From an uncultured Clostridia bacterium (GTDB lineage Bacteria > Bacillota > Clostridia > Christensenellales > DTU072), in contig CALVTP010000016.1 of assembly GCA_944362765.1 (NCBI GenBank), forward strand, positions 1 to 33,286: a DNA stretch of 33,286 nt, given 5' to 3'. Numbering within the stretch: the stretch's first letter is position 1; each line of letters starts with the position of its first letter. The notes beneath the pieces were generated by a model. It ran no database searches, was not told where the DNA came from, and saw nothing but the letters and a program-made list of their open reading frames with translations. A program made the position numbers and the translations under genes. This document shows positions 5,235 through 13,628 of the stretch, in pieces.

Positions 5235-7799
5235 ATGAAGGCGTTTTTAAGGCATATACTCCGCAGCGCGGATTCATCCCGAACTCAGATGAGCATAATC
5301 ATCGTCACGATCGCCGTCGTTACGGCGATGATTTTCGTGGCGTTTTCGCTTTCGGATATCTTCTATAACATCAACATGGCGGAGTACGACCGCGTGGCGG
5401 ACGGCGCCGATATTCTTATAGGCAGCAATTTTTCGTCCAACACGATGTTTTCGCTAAATCGCGCGAAAGCCATTCTCTCCTCTCTTCCCGAAGTGGAAGA
5501 CGTCAGCTACTTTTACAAGACGGCGAGCGTCATGAAGACGGAAGACAAATCGAAAACGGTGCTTATCGAGGCTACCGACCTCGAGGACTATCTTGCCCGC
5601 CACCCCGTTGCCTTCGACGACGAATTTTCTCCTTCCGACCTCGGCGCGGGGGATGAGTTCCGGGCGCGTTTCGAAGAGCTGGTTTCCAACTATCCCGCCG
5701 TCGTCGTCGGCGCACGTTTTGCGGCTGAAAACGGCATAGAGGTAGGCGATATTATCGAAGTTTACCTGCCGATGCACGAAAATTACATCAGCCTTCTTGT
5801 GCGCTACATTGCTTCTAACGAAGGCATCTTTTCTTCGCTTGCCGACGTCAATATCCTGACCGACTTCTCCGCAGTCGGAAACATCGGGATGATAACGGCG
5901 GCGTACGTCACTCTGACAGACCCCGGTTATTTTGAAAGCACCTCCGAATATCTTCAAAAAGCCTTTCCCTCCGTCGAGGTGGAAGAGGGGAACAACTATG
6001 AGGAAGTCATCGGGATAGTCCGTAACAACACCATGCTGCTGGCGGTAGGTCTGGTGTTTTTGGTGGTGACGATGTCGCTTATCCTCTTTACGTCCTATCT
6101 TATTGTGGCAAGAAACCGCATGAGCGAAATGGTTGTTTTCAAGGCGGCGGGCGCCACTCCGGGGCAGGTCGCGGGGATAATGCTTGCCGAGGTCGGTTTC
6201 TATGCGCTTATAGGAGCGGGTATAGGATTGGTGCTCGGAAGACTGGTGATGACGGCTGCCGTGCAAGCGATGGTTCCCGCCGGTACCGGGGTTGTCGACT
6301 ATGCTGTCTGGAAATATGTTTGTTCCTTTGTTTTGGCAGTTGCGGTAACCGTACTCGCAGCTTTGGGACCCGTAATTTCGGTAAGCAAGAAAACAGTCAG
6401 AGAGCTTTCCTCTTCTTCTTTCAAGTTTCATAAAGAGCCCAAGCGCTACACATTAGCTATATCCGTATTGCTGACCGCAGGCGCGGTGACGGCGTATCTT
6501 ACCACGTCCGGCATTCTGCTTGCAGTCTCCGCCGTGGGAGTCATTGCGGCTTCCGCTTTCACTGCGCACAGTCTGGTACCGTACATATTGAAGTTTTTCG
6601 GATGGCTGACCACCGGAAACCCGAAGGGCGGCGCCTTTTCCGTTGCGGGGCTCGGAGCGACCAGAAACAACGCAATGATGTCGGTGACCACGCTGGTTGC
6701 CGTCGTCATAGCCTTTTCCTATCTCGTCGTCGAAGTCGTCGGCATGGTGCAAGGGGCGATTGTGCCCTTCGAAACGCGCTATCGCGCCGACCTTGTAGTC
6801 AACGTGACGAGGGATTTGGGCGGGAGCACGTTGGAGTATCTCGACAAGGAAATCGCCGCGACGGACGGCGTAGAGTGGGCGGGGAGATTCAATCACTTCG
6901 ACTACTACATTCCCGGCTCCGACTCCGACGAGTGGACGCTTTACGGCGTTGAAGATATGGAGACGTTGGAGCATTGTATTCTCCCGTCCGACGGTATGTC
7001 CGAGATCCTTACGCGTTGGGAACAGGCACGTTCGGAAGGCAAGAACCCGATAGTGCTTTCGCGGGACATGGCGCTGAGATGCAACTATGACATCGGCGAC
7101 GAGTTTTCGGTTTCGCCGACGAGTCTCGATTATTCCGATGAAGTCGTCGCATTCAAAGTAGTGGGTATCGACGAGACGGTGACGGAGTACGACAGAGTGG
7201 GCTACGTCGAATTCGTAATGTTTACCGGCTACCGCAGCGATTGCGTCTACCTTGTCGACGTCGAAGAGGGCTCAGACAAGACGGAGGTTTTCAAGGCGCT
7301 CCGCGACAGGGTGGAAGCGCTGGATATCCCGCTTGTATTCACGCTGGAATTCGAAGAGTGGGCATATGCCGAGGGGAACTCGCTGGAAGGAGTGGGTTCT
7401 CTCCTCACCCTTTTGCAGGTACTTGTTTATATAGTTGCCGTCATCGGCATAGTCAATATTTCCACGGTGACCTTCTTCGACAGGCGGGGCGAGTTCAGGC
7501 TCTATAATGCAATCGGCATGTCGAAAAGCGATCACCTGAAATTTTCTTTCGGCGAAGCGCTTATAGCGGGCGGCACGGGAGCGTTGACGGGCTTCCTGAT
7601 AGGCTTCGGCATAAATTTATTGGTGCCGTCGCTGGGGTCGATAATCTCCAAATACCTGCAAACAGAGGTCTTCCCGGTGTGGCTTTTGGTGGTGACTTCG
7701 GCAGCTTTTGCGTTGTTTATCGGCTGCTGGATGGCAATAGCGGCGGCTTCCGCAAAGGAGTTGAAACCCGGCTCCTACAACGAGCGCACGCACGTATAG
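5235..7799 (+). CDS. FtsX-type ABC transporter permease, two FtsX domains
   Basis: An 854-residue permease partner of the ATPase at 4340. I chose the ATG at 5235 (MKAFLRHILRS) because the upstream in-frame extension is a basic out-of-frame reading of the ATPase tail. Hydrophobic segments lie at about 19-41, 266-290, 312-338, 361-383, 405-450 (probably two), 482-505, 722-747, 776-798 and 815-838. Large soluble domains lie between the first and second segments (about 42-265) and at about 505-720. This is the MacB-like periplasmic-domain layout duplicated, as in long Gram-positive FtsX/LolE-like permeases. The C-terminal three-helix FtsX domain includes FFDRRGEFRLYNAIGMS, the usual coupling-helix region facing the ATPase. 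The Shine-Dalgarno is weak and distant, so translation may be coupled to the ATPase gene 22 bp upstream. Confidence 0.9.
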   Translation: MKAFLRHILRSADSSRTQMSIIIVTIAVVTAMIFVAFSLSDIFYNINMAEYDRVADGADILIGSNFSSNTMFSLNRAKAILSSLPEVEDVSYFYKTASVMKTEDKSKTVLIEATDLEDYLARHPVAFDDEFSPSDLGAGDEFRARFEELVSNYPAVVVGARFAAENGIEVGDIIEVYLPMHENYISLLVRYIASNEGIFSSLADVNILTDFSAVGNIGMITAAYVTLTDPGYFESTSEYLQKAFPSVEVEEGNNYEEVIGIVRNNTMLLAVGLVFLVVTMSLILFTSYLIVARNRMSEMVVFKAAGATPGQVAGIMLAEVGFYALIGAGIGLVLGRLVMTAAVQAMVPAGTGVVDYAVWKYVCSFVLAVAVTVLAALGPVISVSKKTVRELSSSSFKFHKEPKRYTLAISVLLTAGAVTAYLTTSGILLAVSAVGVIAASAFTAHSLVPYILKFFGWLTTGNPKGGAFSVAGLGATRNNAMMSVTTLVAVVIAFSYLVVEVVGMVQGAIVPFETRYRADLVVNVTRDLGGSTLEYLDKEIAATDGVEWAGRFNHFDYYIPGSDSDEWTLYGVEDMETLEHCILPSDGMSEILTRWEQARSEGKNPIVLSRDMALRCNYDIGDEFSVSPTSLDYSDEVVAFKVVGIDETVTEYDRVGYVEFVMFTGYRSDCVYLVDVEEGSDKTEVFKALRDRVEALDIPLVFTLEFEEWAYAEGNSLEGVGSLLTLLQVLVYIVAVIGIVNISTVTFFDRRGEFRLYNAIGMSKSDHLKFSFGEALIAGGTGALTGFLIGFGINLLVPSLGSIISKYLQTEVFPVWLLVVTSAAFALFIGCWMAIAAASAKELKPGSYNERTHV

Positions 7800-7846
7800 T
7801 ATCGCTTAATCAGCCTTTTCGACCTGTTCGACAGTCTTTCCCCGGC

Positions 7847-7873
7847 AAAAAACTCCCCGCGAGGGGAGTTTTA
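7847..7873. terminator. Bidirectional terminator between permease and ilvE
   Basis: Inverted repeat AAAACTCCCC (7849-7858), loop GCGA, GGGGAGTTTT (7863-7872). The A-tract on one side and T-tract on the other allow it to end transcripts from both directions: the ABC operon on plus and tyrS-yigZ-ilvE on minus. Confidence 0.85.
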
Positions 7874-7970
7874 ATGACTTTGGTCTTTAACGTACCGAGT
7901 TTTTTACGCTTTTTCCGGTAACACAGCCCGGCGTAAAATAAAGTGTGTTTTCGGCGTCCGTCAAACGAAA

Positions 7971-9026
7971 TTAATTGACTTTTACCACCCAGCCGAACGG
8001 GTCGGGATATCTGCCCGTCTGAATGCCGGTCAATTTGTCGTACAGGAAAGAGGTGATTTTGCCCATTTCGAAGTTGTTGATGGTCCAATCGACGCCGTCG
8101 ATGCCGAGGACGCCCACGGGCGAGATGACAGCCGCAGTGCCCGAACCGAAGGCTTCGTTCATGTGACCGTTTTTAATTGCCGTCCTGATGTCGTCGACGG
8201 AGATGCGGCATTCTTCAACGGGCATGCCTTCGTGCTCCAACACGCGGATGACGGAATCGCGGGTGATGCCGGGGAGAATCGAACCTACCAACGCGGGAGT
8301 TTTTACGACGCCGTCAAAGACGAAGAACATATTCATGGCGCCCACTTCTTCGACGTACTTATGTTCTTTGGCGTCCAGCCAGAGCACCTGTTCGTAGCCT
8401 TTCTTGTTGGCGATGTCGCCCGCGAGCAGGCTGGCGGCATAGTTGCCCATGCACTTGGCTTCGCCGGTGCCGCCGAGAGGGGCTCTGACATATTGATCTT
8501 CTATCATTATCTTAGTGGGCGTCAGTCCCGCTTCGTAGTAGCTTCCGACAGGGGAAAGTATGATGAAGAAGCGGTAGCTGTGCCCCGGGTGTACTCCGAG
8601 CATCGGGTCGATGGCTATCATCGTCGGACGGATATAGAGCGCCGTGCCGGGAGCGGTAGGGATCCAGTCTTCGTCGATCATCACCAATTTTTTGAGGTTT
8701 TCGACGGTTTCTTCGACATCGAGAGTGGGCATGCAAAGTCTTTCCGCAGAGCGGTTCATGCGCCTGAAATTGTCGTAAGGACGGAACAAAGTGATCTTGC
8801 CGTTCCCGTCTTTATAGGCTTTTAAGCCCTCGAAAATGCCCTGACCGTAATGCAAAACGCAGGTGGAGGGATCGAGCGAGAAGGGTTGATAGGGCACGAT
8901 CTCCGGCTCCTGCCACTTGCCGTCGCGGTAGTCCATCACCAGCATATGATCGGTAAAGTACTTGCCGAATCCGAGCTTCGAATAGTCGGGCTTGACCTTT
9001 TTTTGCTTCGTTAAAGTGATTTTCAT
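7971..9026 (-). CDS. ilvE: Branched-chain amino acid aminotransferase
   Basis: A PLP fold-type IV transaminase that interconverts leucine, isoleucine and valine with their 2-oxo acids, using glutamate/2-oxoglutarate. It has 351 residues from the ATG at 9026, near the usual length for the Bacillus IlvK/YwaA-like branch. The PLP lysine should be K191 in GGTGEAKCMGNYAAS. GQGIFEGLKAY (61-71) and EEVGAMNMFFV are also typical. A start 12 codons upstream is possible, but the chosen ATG has AGAGG just before it, overlapping the yigZ stop codon. The gene lies 4 nt after yigZ in the tyrS-yigZ-ilvE operon, and its transcript ends at the hairpin near 7860. No T-box or leucine-responsive leader is visible, because the gene is internal to the operon. 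Confidence 0.95.
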   Translation of the reverse strand: MKITLTKQKKVKPDYSKLGFGKYFTDHMLVMDYRDGKWQEPEIVPYQPFSLDPSTCVLHYGQGIFEGLKAYKDGNGKITLFRPYDNFRRMNRSAERLCMPTLDVEETVENLKKLVMIDEDWIPTAPGTALYIRPTMIAIDPMLGVHPGHSYRFFIILSPVGSYYEAGLTPTKIMIEDQYVRAPLGGTGEAKCMGNYAASLLAGDIANKKGYEQVLWLDAKEHKYVEEVGAMNMFFVFDGVVKTPALVGSILPGITRDSVIRVLEHEGMPVEECRISVDDIRTAIKNGHMNEAFGSGTAAVISPVGVLGIDGVDWTINNFEMGKITSFLYDKLTGIQTGRYPDPFGWVVKVN

Positions 9027-9030
9027 ATTA

Positions 9031-9663
9031 CTACCTCTTATATGTAATATATTTTCTTTCATATGTTTTCAGCCGGTCGAGCTTTCCCGCCGACAGCGCC
9101 TGAAACGAGGTTAAAAATTCCTTCGCTTTCTCTGTCGGAACAGAAAAGTCGATCTCCACCGAATCGGTGTAACGGGTATCCGAAATCACGGCTTCGGAAG
9201 CCCGAAGAAGTTGTTCTACGGCGCCGAGCTCTTTATAGTCCAGCGACAGCGAATAGCTTTCGGAAAGTCTGTAACGGACAATTTCGGACGCTTCCAAGCC
9301 CAGGACCGCGGCATGGGAATATGCCTGAACCAAACCTCCCGCCCCGAGTTTTATTCCCCCGAAATACCTTGTCACCACGACGGCGGTGTGGTAGAGGGAC
9401 TGCTTTTTCAGAGCGTTCAGAATAGGTGCGCCCGAGGTGCCCTGAGGTTCTCCGTCGTCTGAGAAGCGGAAGGCGCCGGATGCGGGGGAGCCGACGGCGG
9501 CGTAGGGGTTGTGGGTGGCGTCGGGGTAGCGGCGGCGGATCGATTGCAGGAACGAAAAGCCCTCATCGACATCCTCTATGCGGGTGACGGTGGCGATGAA
9601 CAGGCTGCGGTTTACTTCGTATTCCGCCCGGAATTCTCCCTTTCCGACCCCCAGATATTCCAT
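9031..9663 (-). CDS. yigZ: YigZ/IMPACT family protein (UPF0029)
   Basis: A 210-residue member of the YigZ/IMPACT family. The family has an N-terminal RNase PH-like fold domain and a C-terminal ferredoxin-like domain. The molecular role is poorly defined; in eukaryotes the relative IMPACT regulates Gcn2. Family motifs are visible: FRFSDDGEPQGTSGAPIL (about 68-85) and VVVTRYFGGIKLGAGGLVQAY (about 95-115). Length is normal. The ATG overlaps the tyrS stop codon as TAATG, which predicts translational coupling. Its own stop lies 4 nt before ilvE and contributes the ilvE ribosome binding site. The family assignment is firm; the function is not. Confidence 0.93.
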   Translation of the reverse strand: MEYLGVGKGEFRAEYEVNRSLFIATVTRIEDVDEGFSFLQSIRRRYPDATHNPYAAVGSPASGAFRFSDDGEPQGTSGAPILNALKKQSLYHTAVVVTRYFGGIKLGAGGLVQAYSHAAVLGLEASEIVRYRLSESYSLSLDYKELGAVEQLLRASEAVISDTRYTDSVEIDFSVPTEKAKEFLTSFQALSAGKLDRLKTYERKYITYKR

Positions 9664-10907
9664 TATTTTACGCTGATTTTAAGGTGCTGTTTTTTGCCTT
9701 TATGGAGGATAAAGCCGCTTTCTTTCAGCCCGGCGGGGATATCGGCGTCGAAAGAAGTCACTTTTTCGTCGTTCAGACGGATGCCGCCCCCTTCGATAAG
9801 GCGTTTGGCTTCGCCTTTACTTTTGCAAAGCCCCAATTCCACCAACATATCGGCTACTTTGACGGTTTCCGCGGAGATAGTGCCCTCGGGCATCTCGTCG
9901 CCGCCGCCGAAAGCGCCTTCGGCTTGACGACGCGCCTTATCGGCTTCCTCTTCGCCGTGAACTATTTTGGTGACCTCATAGGCAAGTCTCGCCTTTGCGG
10001 TATTGATGCTGCCGTCGAAATGCTTCACACCGTTTTCATCGGTGGTATATGAAGAGGTCATCGCCCGGATCTCGTCCATCGGAAGGAAGGTGAGGAACCC
10101 CAAGCACTTTTCGACGTCGTTGTCGTCTATGTTTCTCCAATATTGATAGAAGTCGTAGGGGGAAGTCTTGTTTTTGTCGAGCCATACGGCGCCGCTCATC
10201 GTCTTGCCCATCTTTTTGCCTTCCGAAGTCAGCAGCAAGGAAAAAGTCATCGCATATGCGGGAGCCTGCTCCTTTCTTCTGATGAGGTCGACGCCCGCGA
10301 GCATGTTTGACCATTGATCGTCGCCGCCGCACTCCAATACGACGCCGTACTTTCTGAAAAGCACCAAAAAGTCGTACGCCTGCATCAGCATGTAGTTGAA
10401 TTCGAGGAAACTTAGTCCCTTTTCCATGCGGTTTTTGAAGCACTCCGCAGTCAGCATACGGTTGACGGTAAACACCGAACCCACTTCGCGCAAAAAGTCG
10501 ATGTAGTTAAGGTTCAACAGCCATTCGCCGTTGTCTATCATAACGGCACCGTTTTCCCCTTCGAAGCTGAAAAAGCGGGACATTTGCTCTTTGAAGCAGC
10601 TGACGTTGTGCGCCACCGTTTCCTTGGTCATCATCGAGCGCATGTCGGTTCTGCCGGAAGGATCCCCGACCATGCCGGTGCCGCCGCCCAGCAAAACGAT
10701 GGGTTTATGCCCGGCGCGTTGCATGTGCGCCATCGCCATCAATACCAAAAAATGCCCGACATGCAGGCTGTCCGCCGTCGGATCGAACCCGACATAGAAG
10801 GAAACGCTCTGTTTTCCGAGCAATTCATAAAGCTCATCGCCGTAGACGGTCTGTTTGATAAAGCCGCGTTCGGTCAGGGTGTCAAATACGTTTTTTTTGG
10901 TCGGCAT
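9663..10907 (-). CDS. tyrS: Tyrosyl-tRNA synthetase
   Basis: A class I aminoacyl-tRNA synthetase charging tRNA-Tyr, 414 residues. The HIGH-type motif is HVGH (49-52). The KMSKS equivalent is KMGKT, at about residues 231-236. A C-terminal S4-like RNA-binding domain covers about 340-414 ([20 protein letters not shown]). Length and motifs fit the common bacterial TyrRS. The start has a good Shine-Dalgarno (AAGGAGAG) 4 nt upstream. It is first in the tyrS-yigZ-ilvE operon. Although tyrS genes in Bacillota often carry a T-box riboswitch, I see no T-box motif or terminator in the roughly 66-nt leader. Confidence 0.97.
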   Translation of the reverse strand: MPTKKNVFDTLTERGFIKQTVYGDELYELLGKQSVSFYVGFDPTADSLHVGHFLVLMAMAHMQRAGHKPIVLLGGGTGMVGDPSGRTDMRSMMTKETVAHNVSCFKEQMSRFFSFEGENGAVMIDNGEWLLNLNYIDFLREVGSVFTVNRMLTAECFKNRMEKGLSFLEFNYMLMQAYDFLVLFRKYGVVLECGGDDQWSNMLAGVDLIRRKEQAPAYAMTFSLLLTSEGKKMGKTMSGAVWLDKNKTSPYDFYQYWRNIDDNDVEKCLGFLTFLPMDEIRAMTSSYTTDENGVKHFDGSINTAKARLAYEVTKIVHGEEEADKARRQAEGAFGGGDEMPEGTISAETVKVADMLVELGLCKSKGEAKRLIEGGGIRLNDEKVTSFDADIPAGLKESGFILHKGKKQHLKISVK

Positions 10908-10979
10908 GCGCTCTCCTTCGTCAGCCGTCGGCGGCAGGATGTCGATTTTTTGCCGGACGGTTTAATTTTTATTTAATAA

Positions 10980-11008
10980 AGTTTATCACTCCCGTAAAAG
11001 TTTATCAA
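10980..11008 (-). promoter_or_regulatory. Candidate promoter of tyrS-yigZ-ilvE
   Basis: Read on minus: TTGATA (11008-11003), a 17-bp spacer and TAAACT (10985-10980), giving a leader of about 66 nt. Direct repeats of AAAGTTTATCA on plus (10978-10988 and 10997-11007), and a weaker AAATTTATCA at 11038-11047, overlap both promoter boxes and could be an operator. Confidence 0.45.
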
Positions 11009-11195
11009 CCGTTTATAAGTAAAAATTAAATTTATCATACAGTAATAATCAAAATTATCCAACCGCTCCCGTCAAAGTGCCGAAGCGCACCGATATACCG
11101 ACTCCGCGCCGTTTTCCGGGAGAACAGAAGCGATATCCGCCAAGCTGTTCTTCCGAAAAAAGGAAAGAGAGCCATTCCGGAGCTTTTTTTAAGTC

Positions 11196-11224
11196 TTGAA
11201 AGAAATCAAAAAACAAGCTATAAT
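11196..11224 (+). promoter_or_regulatory. Promoter of the 11353 gene
   Basis: TTGAAA (11196-11201), 17-bp spacer, TATAAT (11219-11224). The resulting leader of about 120 nt is purine-rich and has two hairpins: CGGGTGC (11251-11257) with 11268-11274, and GGCGGA (11307-11312) with TCCGCC (11328-11333). The second ends about 8 nt before the Shine-Dalgarno. The rest of the 10908-11195 intergenic holds only the divergent tyrS promoter. Confidence 0.65.
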
Positions 11225-11228
11225 GTAA

Positions 11229-11351
11229 ATGCAGGAAGGGGAGGCGGAATCGGGTGCGGAAAAAGGAGCACCCGAAAAAGTTTTAAGAGAAAAAGGCGAA
11301 AAGGAAGGCGGACGGAAAAATCCGTTTTCCGCCGCGCCCAAAGGAGTATGA
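11229..11351 (+). CDS. Possible 40-codon upstream ORF in the 11353 leader
   Basis: The frame opens with ATG 4 nt after the -10 box at 11219-11224 and stays open across the whole leader. It stops with TGA one nucleotide before the ATG of the next gene (TGA-C-ATG). The predicted peptide is Glu/Lys/Gly-rich and starts MQEGEAESG. It would need a leaderless start or a slightly early transcription start. The leader is purine-rich and poor in T, so the open frame could be chance. No family is recognisable. Confidence 0.22.
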   Translation: MQEGEAESGAEKGAPEKVLREKGEKEGGRKNPFSAAPKGV

Positions 11352-11352
11352 C

Positions 11353-12453
11353 ATGAAAAAAGCGTTAAAGATAATCGGGATAACCCTGTTGGTCATTGTT
11401 ATCGTTGCGGTGCTTGCCGTCGGCGGGTATGTGATTTACGTCGTGGCGGAATACGACAGGATCCCCGATAACCAAAAGCTGGACGTCGAGGGCGGAGCCG
11501 ACTCCGGGCTCGGGACCGGGGTAGAATATACCGCCGTCACATATAACATAGGCTTCGGTGCGTACACCCCGGACTTTACCTTTTTCATGGATTCGGGGGT
11601 GATGTCGGACGGCACGGAGGTTACCGGAAAGCTTGGGAAGGCAATTGATAAAGAACATGTTTTAGGCGCCATAAACGGTGCTTCAGGTATCCTGAAAGCA
11701 CAAAATGCCGACTTTATTCTGGTTCAGGAAGTCGATACCGACGCCGACAGAAGCTACCATGTCAACGAACTGGGTATGCTGAATAAGGCGCTGGGAGAAG
11801 GGTACGACAGGGCGTTTGCCGTCAACTTCCACTCTGCATACCTTATGTATCCCCTGAACGATTTCCACGGCAAGACGACGGCGGGGATAGTTACCTATTC
11901 GCGCTACAATATTACGGAATCGGTGCGGAGAAGTTACCCGGTGGACGACGGACTCGCTAAGTTTTTCGATCTTGACCGCTGCTTTATGTTGAACCGTATT
12001 CCCGTAGAAGGCGGCAGGGAGCTGGTACTTATAAACAGTCACATGTCCGCCTACGACGAGGGCGGCGCCATCCGCGAGCAACAATTGCGGCTTTTGAACG
12101 AGGTTATCGCCGAGGAGTACGGCAAAGGGAACTATGTCGTGGTGGGCGGCGATTTCAACCACGAGCTTGCAGACTCACTCGGCACCTTCCCCTCCGAACA
12201 ACAGACCCCGGAATGGGCGTATCCGTTGACTGACGACATGCTGGCGGAAGGCTTCCGTATAGTGGCGACGAAAGAGGGCACCGGTACCTGCCGCGCCGCG
12301 GAAATCCCTTATGAAAAAGGGGTAAATTATCTTACCGTTCCGGACGGCTTCATCGTTTCCGACAACGTCGAGACGATAAGTATAGAAAACATCGACACCG
12401 GGTTCGCATTTTCCGACCACAACCCCGTAAAATTTACCTTTAAATTGAAGTAA
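11353..12453 (+). CDS. Membrane-anchored endonuclease/exonuclease/phosphatase-fold protein
   Basis: A 366-residue protein with one hydrophobic segment (about 6-29) after a Lys-rich start, then an endonuclease/exonuclease/phosphatase-superfamily domain facing outside the cell. Superfamily signatures are visible in order: TYNIGFG (about 64-70), LVQEVDTD (about 123-130, metal-binding Glu), NSHMSAYDEG (about 228-237), VVGGDFNHE (about 261-269), and the closing SDHNPV (about 357-362), which carries the catalytic Asp-His pair. The fold hydrolyses phosphodiester or phosphomonoester bonds. Substrates range from DNA to sphingomyelin and inositol phosphates, so the substrate here is unknown. The Shine-Dalgarno AAAGGAG precedes the ATG. 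The gene stands alone, between its own promoter at 11196 and a terminator at 12500. Confidence 0.9.
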   Translation: MKKALKIIGITLLVIVIVAVLAVGGYVIYVVAEYDRIPDNQKLDVEGGADSGLGTGVEYTAVTYNIGFGAYTPDFTFFMDSGVMSDGTEVTGKLGKAIDKEHVLGAINGASGILKAQNADFILVQEVDTDADRSYHVNELGMLNKALGEGYDRAFAVNFHSAYLMYPLNDFHGKTTAGIVTYSRYNITESVRRSYPVDDGLAKFFDLDRCFMLNRIPVEGGRELVLINSHMSAYDEGGAIREQQLRLLNEVIAEEYGKGNYVVVGGDFNHELADSLGTFPSEQQTPEWAYPLTDDMLAEGFRIVATKEGTGTCRAAEIPYEKGVNYLTVPDGFIVSDNVETISIENIDTGFAFSDHNPVKFTFKLK

Positions 12454-12499
12454 AGCGTTTTCGTTCGGCAAAGTTTCTTTACCTGATAATATTAAAGAG

Positions 12500-12522
12500 C
12501 GCATACGTCGGTATGCGTTTTT
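12500..12522 (+). terminator. Intrinsic terminator of the 11353 gene
   Basis: CGCATAC (12500-12506), loop GTCG, GTATGCG (12511-12517), then TTTTTT. It lies about 45 bp after the stop codon. The following stretch to 12714 has no gene. It holds a 9-bp A/T hairpin (12555-12580) with no obvious role. Confidence 0.85.
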
Positions 12523-12714
12523 TATACGGAATGCGTTTTAAATGCGGATCGGGATTTTCAAAAGCCTTTTGTTTTGAAAAGAAAATGTTCCCGCGGCAGC
12601 GTTTTTCGGATGCAGGGTGGCAAAGCATAAGCGTAAATCGGGCGGCTTCTGCGGAAAGAAGAGGTTTTATTGAAAATTTTCATTAAAAATTCAATATGAA
12701 TTTTGAAAAAAGTA

Positions 12715-12743
12715 TTGTAAATAGTCGTCGGTTCGGTTATAAT
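12715..12743 (+). promoter_or_regulatory. Promoter of the UPF0173 gene
   Basis: TTGTAA (12715-12720), a 17-bp spacer and a perfect TATAAT (12738-12743). It predicts a leader of about 114 nt before the ATG at 12864. I see no strong hairpin in that leader. Confidence 0.65.
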
Positions 12744-12863
12744 GTGTTCATCAGGGAGATTATTCTTGGTTCGAAAAGGTTTTATTTGACCGGAAAGGAT
12801 TTTCAATATCAATCGAATCGTGAAATCGACATTGACTCATAAAATAACTTTTACGGAGTATAT

Positions 12864-13517
12864 ATGAAAATAGAATGGCTGGGACATAGTTGTTTTAAGC
12901 TGACCGAGAGCACCGGTATCAGTCTCGTTACCGATCCCTTTGACGCCAAGGAAATGGGTATTTCCATGCCCGAAGTCAGCGCCGATATCGTGACAATAAG
13001 CCACGACCACTACGACCACAACGCCATAGACGCCGTCAAGAACTGCAAAACCGTCATTAAAACGACCGGCGACCACGGCGTGGAAGGAGTGGAAATTTTC
13101 GGTTTCAAGAGCTATCATGACGACAAAAAGGGGCTGCTTCGCGGCAAAAACATCGTCTACCGCATCAGAATGGACGGAGTCGAAGTCTGCCACCTCGGGG
13201 ATATCGGAGAGGAGCTTAGTCCGATGCTTGCGGAGCTCATCGGCTCCATCAACATCCTTTTGATCCCGGTGGGCGGAAGGTACACCATAGATGCCGCAGA
13301 GGCAAAAAATTACGTCGACAAGCTGATGCCCGACGTCGTCATTCCGATGCACTACATGATGGACGGCTATAAGACGCAGTTCGACGGTCCGGACGAGTTT
13401 CTCGATCTCTTCCCGAAGGAGGACATCGAGTACGCCGACATGAGGACGCTGGAATTCGACAGGGCGGATTTCGACGGCGAGCGCACGAGGGTCATCGTTC
13501 CTAAAAAGATAGGTTAG
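12864..13517 (+). CDS. UPF0173 metallo-beta-lactamase-fold hydrolase
   Basis: A 217-residue metal-dependent hydrolase of the UPF0173 (YtkL-like) branch of the metallo-beta-lactamase superfamily. The metal-binding motif is HDHYDH (47-52). Further ligands are probably the His in EVCHLGDIGE and the His in VVIPMHY. The N-terminus MKIEWLGHSCFKL is characteristic. Members are cytoplasmic (no signal peptide here) and their physiological substrate is not established. A Shine-Dalgarno (ACGGAG) lies about 5 nt before the ATG. The next gene, rho, starts 112 bp downstream. A small hairpin in between lacks a T-run, so read-through into rho is possible. Confidence 0.93.
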   Translation: MKIEWLGHSCFKLTESTGISLVTDPFDAKEMGISMPEVSADIVTISHDHYDHNAIDAVKNCKTVIKTTGDHGVEGVEIFGFKSYHDDKKGLLRGKNIVYRIRMDGVEVCHLGDIGEELSPMLAELIGSINILLIPVGGRYTIDAAEAKNYVDKLMPDVVIPMHYMMDGYKTQFDGPDEFLDLFPKEDIEYADMRTLEFDRADFDGERTRVIVPKKIG

Positions 13518-13557
13518 CCGGAGTCGGCTGCTCAAATAAAAACTACGGTTCGGAAAA

Positions 13558-13575
13558 CCTTATCGGGCGATAAGG
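13558..13575 (+). promoter_or_regulatory. Hairpin in the rho leader
   Basis: CCTTATC (13558-13564), loop GGGC, GATAAGG (13569-13575), without a following T-run. It sits 53 bp upstream of the rho ATG. It could protect the rho 5' end or take part in autoregulation. This is speculative. Confidence 0.35.
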
Positions 13576-13628
13576 ATGCCTGAATGTAAAAAATATTAAT
13601 TTTCGGAAATCAATACGGAGGAATTGTC

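Noticed and set aside
8163..8825. 220-codon plus-strand frame opposite ilvE
   Set aside because: It is the antisense shadow of ilvE, whose family motifs are unmistakable. There is no ribosome site and no family resemblance.
10908..11352. T-box riboswitch upstream of tyrS
   Set aside because: No T-box motif (AGGGTGGNACCGCG-like) and no terminator/antiterminator pair lie in the short leader.
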